A DNA stretch of 64,000 nucleotides from Lachnospiraceae bacterium. Lineage in GTDB: Bacteria; Bacillota; Clostridia; Lachnospirales; Lachnospiraceae. The position numbers and the translations under genes were made by a program. A model generated the notes under the pieces. It was not told the DNA's origin. It searched no databases and was given only the letters and a program-made list of their open reading frames with translations. Numbering within the stretch: position 1 is the first letter of the stretch; the number at the start of each line of letters is the position of its first letter. The stretch spans positions 16,557 to 80,556 of the forward strand of contig JAFTPP010000025.1 of assembly GCA_017463255.1 (NCBI GenBank). Direction: 5' to 3'. This document shows, one piece after another, positions 51,829 through 60,576 of this stretch.

Positions 51829-52752
51829 ATGATTATTCAAATTTTACTACTGATTTTAGGGTTTGCCATGTTGGTAAAAGGTGCTGACTGGTTTGTAGAA
51901 GGAAGCTCAGGTGTAGCAAGAAAATTAGGGATTCCTCAGCTTGTAGTAGGTCTTACCATTGTAGCCATGGGAACCAGTGCGCCGGAAGCTGCGGTTAGTA
52001 TTACGGCAGCACTCAAGGATAGTGCAGAGATTGCTATTGGTAACGTGGTTGGTAGTAATATCCTGAATATTTTAATTATTTTAGGCATTACGGCAGTGAT
52101 TGTTCCGGTTGCTATTCAGAAATCTACGCTGTTTATTGAAATCCCGTACATGATTGCAATTACGGTTGTTCTCATTTTCTTAGGTATGACGGGAGCAAAA
52201 GTAAGCCGTTTGGAAGGCGTACTTTTGTGGGTGTTATTCCTTGCATATTTGGGATATTTAGTAGTGCTTGCTAAGAAAAACAAAGAGGAAGACAGAGAAG
52301 TAAATACTGCCACATGGAAGCTTATTATTTTTGCAATTGTTGGTCTTGCCTTCATTATTTTGGGAAGTAACGTGACAGTAGACAGTGCAACTGCCATTGC
52401 GGAAAAAATAGGCATTAGTGACAGATTTATCGGGCTTACCATTGTGGCACTCGGAACTTCGCTTCCGGAGTTAATGACATCCGTTACAGCTGCAATCAAG
52501 GGGAATGCTGATATTGCAATCGGTAATATTGTGGGAAGTAATATTTTCAACATTCTGTTTATTTTGGGTTCAACGGCACTTATTACACCGATTCCGTATG
52601 CGGCAAGCTTTGTCACAGACGGAATTATAGCAGTGGCAGCAGGCGTGCTTCTTTGGATTTCAGTATTAAGAAAACTGGAATTACGCCGCTTCTGGGGTGT
52701 TGTAATGCTACTTGGATATGTAGCGTACTTTATATACTTATTGAATTTGTAA
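51829..52752 (+). CDS. CaCA family Ca2+/Na+ antiporter (YrbG type)
   Basis: The 307-aa membrane protein has about ten spans and the two internal alpha repeats: GTSAPEAAVSITAALKDS with NVVGSNILNILIILG, and GTSLPELMTSVTAAIKGN with NIVGSNIFNILFILG. The Glu in each GTSxPE is the ion-binding residue. It exchanges Ca2+ for Na+ or H+ across the membrane. GGAGAATGT precedes ATG 51829. Confidence 0.92.
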   Translation: MIIQILLLILGFAMLVKGADWFVEGSSGVARKLGIPQLVVGLTIVAMGTSAPEAAVSITAALKDSAEIAIGNVVGSNILNILIILGITAVIVPVAIQKSTLFIEIPYMIAITVVLIFLGMTGAKVSRLEGVLLWVLFLAYLGYLVVLAKKNKEEDREVNTATWKLIIFAIVGLAFIILGSNVTVDSATAIAEKIGISDRFIGLTIVALGTSLPELMTSVTAAIKGNADIAIGNIVGSNIFNILFILGSTALITPIPYAASFVTDGIIAVAAGVLLWISVLRKLELRRFWGVVMLLGYVAYFIYLLNL

Positions 52753-52773
52753 GATGCTCCATAACATGCTAAA

Positions 52774-52808
52774 ATAGCTCTGATAATATTTTTTTTAGGA
52801 GGAGCTAT
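52774..52808 (+). promoter_or_regulatory. Hairpin enclosing the ribosome site of the next gene
   Basis: ATAGCTC (52774-52780) pairs perfectly with GAGCTAT (52802-52808), which contains the AT of the start codon. The AGGAGG ribosome site (52797-52802) lies between them, its last base in the stem. Confidence 0.4.
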
Positions 52809-53610
52809 GCGGTTAGGAACAAATTATATCCCTGCCCATTCATCTCCCACAGAATGGGCAGAAATATTAAGTAAAAAAGGATACGAAGCAGTTTGCTTTC
52901 CGGTAAATTACGAGGCGCCGGTTAATCTTATTGATGCTTATGTAAAGGCGGCAAAAGACTATGACCTTCGTATCGCTGAAGTGGGAGTTTGGAATTCTCC
53001 TCATGGTAAGGACGGAAAAAGAGCATTACAGGTATGTGAAGAACAGTTTAGGCTTGCGGACTATATTAAGGCAGACTGTTGTGTTAATATTTCCGGTTCA
53101 CCCGGAATAAATTGGAATGGCTGTGATGTGCTCAATTTTTCACAGGAACTTTATGAGAAAAACGTCGAAATGATACAAGGATTATGTGATAGGGTGAAAC
53201 CTAAATATTCCTTTTATACATTAGAGCCAATGCAATGGATGTTACCGGATTCTCCGGAGCAGTATTTACAGTTTATTAAGGATGTAGACAGAGAAGGCTT
53301 CGCGGTGCATATGGACGTGGTAAATTGGGTAAAGGACCCCTATACCTATACGCATATGGATGAAATGGTTCAAAAATCTTTTGCACTGTTGGGCCCGTAC
53401 ATTAAGAGCTGTCACTTGAAAGATTGTAAGTTATTTGGAACTGCAACGGTTGAGATACATGAAGTGCCGCTTGGTGAAGGAATTATTAATTTACCTTTCT
53501 TTTATGAACAAGTAAGAAGACTTCATCCGGATATGCCGGTATTGTTGGAACATTTGCCGGACATGGAAGCATATGACAAGGCATTGGCAGTTGCAAAGTC
53601 AAAAGTTTAA
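52807..53610 (+). CDS. Sugar phosphate isomerase/epimerase-like TIM barrel
   Basis: The 267-aa protein is an AP-endonuclease-2-type TIM barrel. It starts MRLGTNYIPAHSSPTEWAEI and has YTLEPMQWMLPDSP (metal-binding Glu), FAVHMDVVNWVKDPYTY, IKSCHLKDCKLFG and VPLGEGIINLPFFYEQ. Family members isomerise or epimerise sugars such as xylose, myo-inosose or keto-acids; the substrate cannot be read. A near-perfect AGGAGG precedes the start. Confidence 0.82.
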   Translation: MRLGTNYIPAHSSPTEWAEILSKKGYEAVCFPVNYEAPVNLIDAYVKAAKDYDLRIAEVGVWNSPHGKDGKRALQVCEEQFRLADYIKADCCVNISGSPGINWNGCDVLNFSQELYEKNVEMIQGLCDRVKPKYSFYTLEPMQWMLPDSPEQYLQFIKDVDREGFAVHMDVVNWVKDPYTYTHMDEMVQKSFALLGPYIKSCHLKDCKLFGTATVEIHEVPLGEGIINLPFFYEQVRRLHPDMPVLLEHLPDMEAYDKALAVAKSKV

Positions 53611-53635
53611 AAGTAATATTTTATTGTAAAATAGT

Positions 53636-53694
53636 ATTGACAAGTAAAGTTGTCAATGCTATTATCTATGCATGCGTGACAATGAAAATTGTCA
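53636..53694 (+). promoter_or_regulatory. Promoter with TTGACAA/TTGTCAA operators
   Basis: TTGACA (53637-53642), 17 nt, TATTAT (53660-53665) make the promoter. ATTGACAA (53636-53643) and TTGTCAAT (53650-53657) form a perfect 8-bp dyad over it. A second perfect dyad, TGACAAT and ATTGTCA, sits at 53677-53694, and a looser third (TTGACAAACTTGTG) lies near 53709. No regulator gene is adjacent. Confidence 0.7.
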
Positions 53695-53753
53695 AAAAGA
53701 CGGATAAACTTGACAAACTTGTGTGAAAGTCGGGAAAAACGAGGAGGATTAAG

Positions 53754-54536
53754 ATGGAAGAATTATTGAAAGTCGAGAACTTGCATAAGACATTTAAGCT
53801 CTCGGCAAAACAGCAGAAGTTAGAAAGAACTAAGTCAAAAGTTAAAAAAGCTGTAGACGGACTTTCTTTCGTAGCGTACAAGGGTGAGATTTTCGGATTG
53901 TTAGGTCCTAACGGTGCCGGAAAGACTACTACACTTCGTATGCTTGCAACATTGATTAAACCGGATTCTGGTGATGCCCTTGTAGATGGTAAGAGCATTG
54001 TGAATGAGGCGGAACAGGTAAGAAGTAAAATTGGTTTTCTTACCAGTGAGTTAAAGTTAGAAGATTTCTTTACTCCAAATTTCTTATATGATTTTTTCTC
54101 TGATTTATACGGAGTTGCAGTAGAAGAGAGAAATGCCCGTAAGGAAGAATTATTTAAAAAGTTCGGTATTGATGAGTTTGCAGAAGTAAAGGTTGCAAAC
54201 CTTTCTACCGGTATGAAGCAGAAGGTATCTTTAGTGGTATCCCTGGTACATAATCCTGATATTATTATTTTCGATGAGCCTACCAACGGTCTTGATGTTA
54301 TTACAGCAAAAGTGGTAACAGACTTCCTCTTGGATTTAAAAGCTCAGGGAAAGACAGTTATCGTATCCACTCATATTTTCAGCTTAATTGAGAAAATCTG
54401 TGACCGTGTAGGTATTATTATTAACGGTAAGATGATTGAATGTGATTCTCTTGAAAATATGACAAAAGAGAAGAACTTAGAGGATAAGTTCTTTGATATT
54501 TATGTAGAAACGGTAGGTGATCAGAATGAAAAATAA
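53754..54536 (+). CDS. natA: ABC exporter ATP-binding protein, NatA type
   Basis: The 260-aa protein has Walker A (LGPNGAGKTTTLRMLATLI), the signature LSTGMKQKVSLVVS, Walker B IIIFDEPTNGLDV and the switch His in VSTHIF. NatA with NatB forms a Na+-extruding ABC exporter in Bacillus; here the substrate is inferred from the pair. GGAGG precedes ATG 53754. It overlaps the permease gene by 11 nt. Confidence 0.85.
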   Translation: MEELLKVENLHKTFKLSAKQQKLERTKSKVKKAVDGLSFVAYKGEIFGLLGPNGAGKTTTLRMLATLIKPDSGDALVDGKSIVNEAEQVRSKIGFLTSELKLEDFFTPNFLYDFFSDLYGVAVEERNARKEELFKKFGIDEFAEVKVANLSTGMKQKVSLVVSLVHNPDIIIFDEPTNGLDVITAKVVTDFLLDLKAQGKTVIVSTHIFSLIEKICDRVGIIINGKMIECDSLENMTKEKNLEDKFFDIYVETVGDQNEK

Positions 54537-55710
54537 TATTTGGACAATTGCCAGAAAAGAGTTTTCCCGTTTCTTTAAAGATAAAGGAATGGTATTTTCA
54601 ACAATCCTTTTACCGGGTCTTATGATTTATGTGTTATACACCTTTATGGGTAGCGGTATGTCCAGCATGTTTGGAGTAGACGAAGAATTTATTCCAAAGA
54701 TGAGCGTGGTTAATATGCCGGAATCCATTGATGCAATGGTAGAAACCTTTGATGTTACGGATGTAACAAACGGCCAAATCGAAGAGATTAAGGCAGAACT
54801 TCAGGATAAGAATGCTGTGACTAATTTATTGGTTGTATTCCCTGAAAATTTTGATGCAGATGTAATGGCTTATGATAATCTGACAGCAACAGATGCTGCG
54901 CCAAATGTAGAAGTTTATTACAACTCTGCATCTACAGATTCTTCAGAAGCTTATCAGATTTTCTTTACGATTTTAGAGCAGTATGAAACTGTTTTGTCTA
55001 ATAAGTTTGACGTAAATGCAGGAGAAGCTGTATATGATATGGCTACTGAGGAAGATACAACCGGCCAGATTTTTGCATCTATGCTTCCTATGTTAATGAT
55101 GATTTTCATGTTCTCAGGCTGTATGGCTGTTGCGCCGGAAGCAATTGCAGGTGAAAAAGAAAGAGGAACTATGGCAACTCTTCTCGTTACACCATTAAAG
55201 AGAAGAGAGCTTGCAATCGGTAAGGTATTAAGCCTTGGTGTGATTGCTCTTTTAAGCGGTCTTTCAAGCTTCCTTGGAACATACCTTTCACTTCCGAGTT
55301 TAATGGGAGCGGCAAGTGACCAGATGGATGCAAGTATTTATGGAACAACAGATTTTATCATGTTATTCTTAATCATTCTTTCCACAGTACTTGTTATTAT
55401 CGGTATGATTTGCGTGGTATCAGCATTGGCAAAATCAGTAAAAGAAGCAGGAAGCTATATTACACCTTTAATGATTGCTTCAATGGTTATCGGTATTACA
55501 GCAATGTTTGGAAGCGGTGCAAAAGAAGAAATCTACTATTACTTCATTCCGCTTTACAATACCGTTCAGAGTATGCTTGGTATCTTCTCACTTGATTACA
55601 ATGTTGTAAACATTGTAGTGACAGTGGTTAGTAACGTAGTATATATGGGAATCTTTACTGTTGTATTAACCAAGATGTTTAACAGTGAGAGAATTGTATA
55701 TAGTAAATAA
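54526..55710 (+). CDS. natB: ABC exporter permease, NatB type
   Basis: The 394-aa protein has an N-terminal span (about 20-40), an outer region of about 130 residues and five to six spans in the second half (LMIFMFSGCMAVAPEAIAGE, then MATLLVTPLKRRELAIGKVL). This is the NatB/ABC2 layout. ATG 54526 lies inside the natA end after TAGGTGATC. Confidence 0.85.
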   Translation: MKNNIWTIARKEFSRFFKDKGMVFSTILLPGLMIYVLYTFMGSGMSSMFGVDEEFIPKMSVVNMPESIDAMVETFDVTDVTNGQIEEIKAELQDKNAVTNLLVVFPENFDADVMAYDNLTATDAAPNVEVYYNSASTDSSEAYQIFFTILEQYETVLSNKFDVNAGEAVYDMATEEDTTGQIFASMLPMLMMIFMFSGCMAVAPEAIAGEKERGTMATLLVTPLKRRELAIGKVLSLGVIALLSGLSSFLGTYLSLPSLMGAASDQMDASIYGTTDFIMLFLIILSTVLVIIGMICVVSALAKSVKEAGSYITPLMIASMVIGITAMFGSGAKEEIYYYFIPLYNTVQSMLGIFSLDYNVVNIVVTVVSNVVYMGIFTVVLTKMFNSERIVYSK

Positions 55711-55777
55711 AATAACCATTCATACCGCTTTATGCTCTCTTCAGAAGAAACCGAACATATTAGGGAGGTGTATGATT

Positions 55778-55963
55778 ATGAATGGACAGAAGAACTCTTG
55801 TAAAAGTAAAAGAACATTGGTAGATGAATATGTAAAAGAACATAATCCATACAACCAGGGAGATAAACTGGAGTATGATATACGAGGCTATTCTTCCTAT
55901 GTAAAAGAACATCAAATTAAAGTTGAAGAAATAACACCGGAAATTATGAATATGTTTCTATAA
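55778..55963 (+). CDS. 61-aa hydrophilic small protein
   Basis: ATG 55778 follows GGGAGG with good spacing. The product (MNGQKNSCKSKRTLVDEYVK at the start, then SSYVKEHQIKVEEITPEIMN) is charged, single-cysteine and free of membrane segments. The coding density and strong terminator after it support a real gene. Unrecognised; it lies close to a LytTR/GHKL system. Confidence 0.6.
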   Translation: MNGQKNSCKSKRTLVDEYVKEHNPYNQGDKLEYDIRGYSSYVKEHQIKVEEITPEIMNMFL

Positions 55964-56009
55964 GAAATCCGACATGATTCCAGCAAATGGAATTATGTCG
56001 GATTTCTTT
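55964..56009. terminator. Two-way terminator
   Basis: GAAATCCGACAT pairs perfectly with ATGTCGGATTTC around a further ATTCC/GGAAT stem, serving the 55778 and 56016 genes. Confidence 0.88.
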
Positions 56010-56015
56010 ATATTA

Positions 56016-56180
56016 CTAGTTTCCACCGGGGCCGTCTTTACGAGGGCGTGTTGATTCCGGGAGAGGTTCAACATTATCCTGTGCATCAGTAGGATAATTA
56101 TTCTTAGCACCGCGGGGTGGTAAGTCTATTTTGGGAATATTTCCATCATCATAAGCATTCATCATTTTTTCATCTGACAT
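56016..56180 (-). CDS. 54-aa small acidic protein ending in GPGGN
   Basis: ATG 56180 follows AAGGAAGG. The sequence (MSDEKMMNAYDDGNIPKIDL, then LPPRGAKNNYPTD, ending RPRKDGPGGN) is proline- and glycine-rich, hydrophilic and without a signal peptide. It is divergent from the LytTR gene. Not recognised. Confidence 0.6.
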   Translation of the reverse strand: MSDEKMMNAYDDGNIPKIDLPPRGAKNNYPTDAQDNVEPLPESTRPRKDGPGGN

Positions 56181-56248
56181 ATAAGAATACCTTCCTTTCA
56201 AAGTGTATTTAAGGGTAGTATTGGTAAAAAAATGAAAATAATACATGA

Positions 56249-56277
56249 TTGACATGGTGTTTTTATCAAAATACAAT
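56249..56277 (+). promoter_or_regulatory. Promoter of the LytTR/GHKL operon
   Basis: Perfect TTGACA (56249-56254), 17 nt, TACAAT (56272-56277), 39 nt before the start. Confidence 0.7.
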
Positions 56278-56315
56278 GAAAGAAATCACTCATATTACTT
56301 TTGAGGAGAATTAGG

Positions 56316-57005
56316 ATGAGAATTTATCTTTGTGATGATGAAATAAAGATTCTTAACGACTTTAAGGAAAAAGTATCAAGATTTATTTCTGACAGTGAGG
56401 TGTGCACCTTTTCATCAGGAAAAGAACTCTTGGAAAAAATAAAAAATGAACCCTGCGATATTCTGCTGCTTGATATTGATATGCCCCAAATGGACGGAAT
56501 GGAAGTGGCAAAAAGTTTGAGTAAAACAGAAGCAAAACCATTGCTTGTTTTTGTCACCGGGCATGATGAGCTTGTATATGAAAGCTTTCAATTTCACCCA
56601 TTTGGTTTTATCCGTAAGCAGTTTTTTGATTCTGAGATAGAAAAGGTCTTATCTGACTGTAAAAAAGAACTGGCAAATGAGCAGAAGCATTTCAATTTCA
56701 GGCTTGCAGGAAATGAGGTATGTTTATTGCTGTCTGATATTCTTTTTTTTGAATCGGAGGGTAATTATTTGAAGTTATATACCGAAAAAGAAGAATATCG
56801 TTTCCGCAGCACCATCAGTGCAGTGGAAAACAGTCTGGCAAAGGAAGGATTCTTTCGAATTCACAAAGGATTTTTAGTGAATCAAGCTGCAATTAAGTTA
56901 TTGGGAGCGGAGGAGATAGAGCTGACAAGCGGTATCAGGCTTCCGGTGGGAAAAACATATTCTGATTCGGTAAAACAACAATTTATGAGGTATTTAAGAT
57001 CGTGA
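56316..57005 (+). CDS. LytTR family response regulator
   Basis: The 229-aa protein has a receiver domain (YLCDDEIKILNDF; phospho-acceptor in DILLLDIDMPQMDGMEV; KQFF region) and a LytTR DNA-binding domain (about 130-229; FFESEGNYLKLYTEKEEYRF, RIHKGFLVNQAAIKLLG). It resembles AgrA-type regulators. ATG 56316 follows GAGGAGA. It overlaps the kinase gene by 4 nt (GTGA). Confidence 0.92.
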   Translation: MRIYLCDDEIKILNDFKEKVSRFISDSEVCTFSSGKELLEKIKNEPCDILLLDIDMPQMDGMEVAKSLSKTEAKPLLVFVTGHDELVYESFQFHPFGFIRKQFFDSEIEKVLSDCKKELANEQKHFNFRLAGNEVCLLLSDILFFESEGNYLKLYTEKEEYRFRSTISAVENSLAKEGFFRIHKGFLVNQAAIKLLGAEEIELTSGIRLPVGKTYSDSVKQQFMRYLRS

Positions 57006-57730
57006 AAAGCAAAAAAGAATTAAGGCAGGAACTGGATTCATTAAATCAAAAGTACATAGCATTGTTTGAAAAAGAGGCAGAGCTTCGCTATCAATTTGAG
57101 ATGCTTAAGGATGAATCTGAGGAAATTCATAAACAGGATAATGAAATACGAGAGCTTCATAAAAATGCCCGCCAGTTAAAGCATGATATGAAAAATCATT
57201 TGATGGTGATTGCGTCTTACTTAAATGATGAGGATTATGTGCAGGCAAAAGCATATACTTCTGAGCTTTTAGATAAGTTCAACACCATGCACAGTTACAT
57301 TGAAACCGGAAATTCGCTGTTAAACCATATTTTAAATGAGAAGTTATCTTACGCAAAATCCAAAGGGATTGCAGTTAAGGCTGAGATTGAGAATTTGTCT
57401 TTTGCCAAGATGAAAAGCATGGACTTTTCCGCATTACTCTCCAATATGTTAGATAATGCCATTGAGGCATGTGAAAAAGAGGAGAGCGATAAAGCCCTGA
57501 TGCAGATAATTATATGCCGAAGCCGGGGATATGAAACCATCTGCGTTAAAAACCGGATTACAGATTCGGTATTGGGCGCCAATCCGGAATTGGAATCCAC
57601 CAAGGAAGATAAAGAGATTCATGGAATGGGCATTCAAAAGATGAAATCCATTGTTGAGGAATATGGAGGAATGTATGATATTTACGAAGAAGATTCATTC
57701 TTTTGCGTAAAGGTGTTCATCCCACAATAG
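57002..57730 (+). CDS. Soluble GHKL sensor histidine kinase
   Basis: The 242-aa protein starts with GTG at 57002. It has an N-terminal coiled coil (about 5-58), the phospho-acceptor in LKHDMKNHLMVIASYL and a GHKL ATPase (LLSNMLDNAIEACEKEESD, IHGMGIQKMKSIVEEYGG). No membrane span or signal peptide exists, unlike AgrC. It must sense an internal signal or pair with another membrane protein. Confidence 0.88.
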   Translation: MKSKKELRQELDSLNQKYIALFEKEAELRYQFEMLKDESEEIHKQDNEIRELHKNARQLKHDMKNHLMVIASYLNDEDYVQAKAYTSELLDKFNTMHSYIETGNSLLNHILNEKLSYAKSKGIAVKAEIENLSFAKMKSMDFSALLSNMLDNAIEACEKEESDKALMQIIICRSRGYETICVKNRITDSVLGANPELESTKEDKEIHGMGIQKMKSIVEEYGGMYDIYEEDSFFCVKVFIPQ

Positions 57731-57746
57731 GTATCGTTCATCCCAG

Positions 57747-57781
57747 ACCCCTTGCGAAGTGTAAGCGCAGGGGGTATTTTT
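57747..57781 (+). terminator. Terminator between kinase and ABC operon
   Basis: ACCCCTTGCG pairs with CGCAGGGGGT (one wobble), then TTTTTG. Confidence 0.8.
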
Positions 57782-57801
57782 GATTCAGAGGAAGGAAAGC
57801 T

Positions 57802-58701
57802 ATGGTCAGTTTTGAGAATGTAAGTAAATTCATATTGTCGGATGTAAGTATCCATATTCCGAAGGGGAGTGCAGTAGGAATTATCGGTGCATCAGGTGCC
57901 GGAAAGACTACTTTTATGAAGCTTGCCTGCGGACTTTTGGAGCCTGATGGGGGAAACGTATATACCATGGGCAAGAATCCCGTTATCAATAGAAGTCAGT
58001 TGGGGCGTAAAATGAGTTGTTTTTTTACAGGGATTCCGGTGTTAAATGAATTTAGAAGTGTCAGGGATAATTTTAAGGATTTGCAGATTGTCTATCAAAT
58101 ATCTGACACAGAATTTGAACCCATATATTCAGATTTGGCAACACGCTTTGGATTTGATGCCTATGAGTATACGCCTGTAAAATCATTATCTTTAGGACAA
58201 AGAAGGCGTGCAGAGTTGGGTGCAGTTTTATTACAAAGGCCGGAATTACTTCTTTTGGATGAACCGGCCAATGGTCTGGATGAGAATGCCAAGACCATCT
58301 TTCGGGATATATTGCAGGAAAGAGTAAAAGAGGGAATGACTCTTTTAATCACTTCCCATGATATGAAGGATATTTCACAGATGTGTGACCGCATCATGGT
58401 TCTTAATCAGGGCAAAATGCTTTTTTACGGAAATAAGAACACACTTATGCGTAAGTACGCGCCCATGGACATTATGATCATACAGTATGAGGGAGCAATT
58501 CCGGACTTAGAAGATTTGCCCTTAAGCAGATTTTCTTTTGACAGGGATATGTTATCCATCGTATATAACTCGAATTACATTACTTCGGCAGAGATATTGG
58601 ATTTGCTCATAAAGAAGATATCCATTCGGGAAGTAAATGTGAAAAAGCCGGGTCTTGAGGAAGTGATTTTGGAAATGGAAAGAATGAAAGGGGATATATA
58701 A
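57802..58701 (+). CDS. ABC transporter ATP-binding protein A
   Basis: The 299-aa protein has Walker A GIIGASGAGKTTFMKLACGL, signature LSLGQRRRAEL, Walker B LLLLDEPANGLDE and a C-terminal extension of about 80 residues. GGAAGGAAAGCT precedes ATG. It is immediately followed by a second ATPase, giving an exporter with two ATPase subunits. Confidence 0.9.
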   Translation: MVSFENVSKFILSDVSIHIPKGSAVGIIGASGAGKTTFMKLACGLLEPDGGNVYTMGKNPVINRSQLGRKMSCFFTGIPVLNEFRSVRDNFKDLQIVYQISDTEFEPIYSDLATRFGFDAYEYTPVKSLSLGQRRRAELGAVLLQRPELLLLDEPANGLDENAKTIFRDILQERVKEGMTLLITSHDMKDISQMCDRIMVLNQGKMLFYGNKNTLMRKYAPMDIMIIQYEGAIPDLEDLPLSRFSFDRDMLSIVYNSNYITSAEILDLLIKKISIREVNVKKPGLEEVILEMERMKGDI

Positions 58702-59706
58702 ATGTCAGGAAAAGAAGGATACATAGAAGTAAAAAACGTGAGTAAGCGGTTTAAGGTAAATAAAAGAGCTAACGGAATTCCGGGTATGATTGCCAATATG
58801 TTTAGGCCCAAATTTGAATATAAGCATGCTGTAAATGATATCAGTTTTTCCATTAAACAGGGGGAAATGATCGGTTTTATAGGACCAAACGGAGCCGGCA
58901 AGAGTACCACAATCAAGATGTTATCGGGGATTCTCTACCCTGATAGTGGGGAGATTGTGGTAAATGGATATAAGCCTTATGAGGACAGAAAAGAATATGT
59001 TGGAAATATTGGTGTTGTCTTTGGACAGAAATCACAGCTTCAATGGGATTTGCCGGTCATTGACAGCTTTGAGCTTTTGAAAGCAATTTATAGGATTCCG
59101 GAAGATAAGTATAAGAAGAATCTGGAACGATTCACTGAAATGCTAGACATGTCAGGCTTTATCAATCAGCCGGTGCGCCAGCTTTCTTTGGGACAGAGAA
59201 TGAGAGCGGATATTGTGGCAGCTTTGCTTCACTCACCTCAGATTGTCTTTTTTGACGAGCCGACCATTGGTGTGGATGTGGTGGGAAAAGAAACAATCCG
59301 CAATTTTATCCGCGAATTAAATAAAGAAGACAACATTACCATGATATTTACCACCCATGATATGCAGGATATTGAGAAGGTATGTGACAGACTGATTATT
59401 ATTGATAAGGGTTCTAAGATTTATGACGGTAAGCTTCTTGGAATCAGGGAGAAATACGGAACTACCAGACAGCTTGATGTAGAGTTTGTGGAAAATTATG
59501 ATGTGGCACCTATAGAGAAGGTAACCATTCAGGAGTTGGATGAGCTTGATGGCAGAAAGAAGCGGTTTATCTTTGAAAACCGTGAGGTGCAGATTGATGA
59601 ACTGATGAATACTCTTTTATCGGGGTATGCTATTCGTGATATTAATATTTCTGAGCCTGAAATCGAGAGTCTCATAAGAAAGATATATAACGGGGAGGTG
59701 TCGTAG
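58702..59706 (+). CDS. ABC transporter ATP-binding protein B
   Basis: The 334-aa protein has Walker A GFIGPNGAGKSTTIKMLSGI, signature LSLGQRMRADI, Walker B IVFFDEPTIGVDV and the switch His in FTTHDMQD, plus a C-terminal domain. Its N-terminal insert (FKVNKRANGIPGMIANMFRP) is typical of ATPases paired with ABC-2 permeases of this kind. Start directly follows the stop of the gene before it. Confidence 0.92.
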   Translation: MSGKEGYIEVKNVSKRFKVNKRANGIPGMIANMFRPKFEYKHAVNDISFSIKQGEMIGFIGPNGAGKSTTIKMLSGILYPDSGEIVVNGYKPYEDRKEYVGNIGVVFGQKSQLQWDLPVIDSFELLKAIYRIPEDKYKKNLERFTEMLDMSGFINQPVRQLSLGQRMRADIVAALLHSPQIVFFDEPTIGVDVVGKETIRNFIRELNKEDNITMIFTTHDMQDIEKVCDRLIIIDKGSKIYDGKLLGIREKYGTTRQLDVEFVENYDVAPIEKVTIQELDELDGRKKRFIFENREVQIDELMNTLLSGYAIRDINISEPEIESLIRKIYNGEVS

Positions 59707-60498
59707 ATGCTAAAACCCTATCTTGCATTTGCAAAGAAGAATTTTTTAAATCGAAGTGCGTACCGGTTTAATCATTTTATAGGCATTGTAAATACATTGC
59801 TTAGGATTTTTATTTTTTGGTGTATTTACGATGCATTATATGGAAGCAGAACCGAAGTAGACGGCATTACCATGGCTATGGTAACTACGAATTTTGTCCT
59901 TTCCATTGGTATGGATGCCATGTTCAGTATTGATGATTATTATTTGTCGGGACGTATCAGTAACGGAAGTATTGCAAATGAATTGTTATTGCCCATTAGC
60001 TTTAAGGGAAGGATGCTTTTTGAAAATCTGGGGAATTCCATGTTCCAATTGGTTTTTCATTTTGTGCCTGCCCTTATTGTGGCAGCATTAACAGTGGGAT
60101 TTTTGCCACCGGTAAGTCTACCCATGTTTTTGTTATTTTTGATTAGTACCATCTTAGGTTACGGAGTGCTTTGGACCATTAGCTTTGCTATGCAGATGTT
60201 TGCTTTTTGGCTCATTAATGTGTGGAGCATGGTAACCATTAAGAATGTGTTTATCAATGTTTTGTCAGGCTCCATGATTCCTCTTTGGTTTATGCCGGAA
60301 TGGTTAAAGCCTGTACTTGATGTGCTGCCTTTTTCTTCTATTTATTTTACTCCCGTCCAGATTTATTTGGGACAGCTTACCTACGGGGAGATTGCTTATA
60401 AGTGCGGAATCCAAGGCTTTTGGATTGTAGTAATTTGGTTGTTTGGAAACCTATTGTGGTCAAGGGGGAAGAAGAAGTTAGTGGTACAGGGAGGCTAA
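59707..60498 (+). CDS. ABC-2 family exporter permease 1
   Basis: The 263-aa protein has about six spans (MLKPYLAFAKKNFLNRSAYR start; IHFIGIVNTLLRIFIFWCIY-type first helix; SMIPLWFMPEWLKPVLDVLP). It belongs to the ABC-2 membrane family that pairs with the ATPase at 58702. It follows that gene without a gap and is followed after a structured 78-nt spacer by permease 2. Confidence 0.85.
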   Translation: MLKPYLAFAKKNFLNRSAYRFNHFIGIVNTLLRIFIFWCIYDALYGSRTEVDGITMAMVTTNFVLSIGMDAMFSIDDYYLSGRISNGSIANELLLPISFKGRMLFENLGNSMFQLVFHFVPALIVAALTVGFLPPVSLPMFLLFLISTILGYGVLWTISFAMQMFAFWLINVWSMVTIKNVFINVLSGSMIPLWFMPEWLKPVLDVLPFSSIYFTPVQIYLGQLTYGEIAYKCGIQGFWIVVIWLFGNLLWSRGKKKLVVQGG

Positions 60499-60550
60499 AT
60501 TGTCGCGCATAGAGCACGACAATTACGAATTTGAGTCGCATGCGACTCAA
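60498..60550 (+). other. Two strong hairpins between the permease genes
   Basis: AATTGTCG (60498-60505) pairs with CGACAATT (60517-60524). Directly after, 60531-60550 is a perfect 20-bp palindrome centred on CATG (TTGAGTCGCA and its complement). No U-tract follows, so transcription likely continues; RNA processing or uneven expression of the two permeases is possible. Confidence 0.6.
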
Positions 60551-60576
60551 ATGTCGGATAAATGGGAGGTATCTAA

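Noticed and set aside
53666..54286. 206-aa minus-strand ORF inside natA
   Set aside because: It lies antisense to a well-supported ATPase with clear motifs and has no recognised product.
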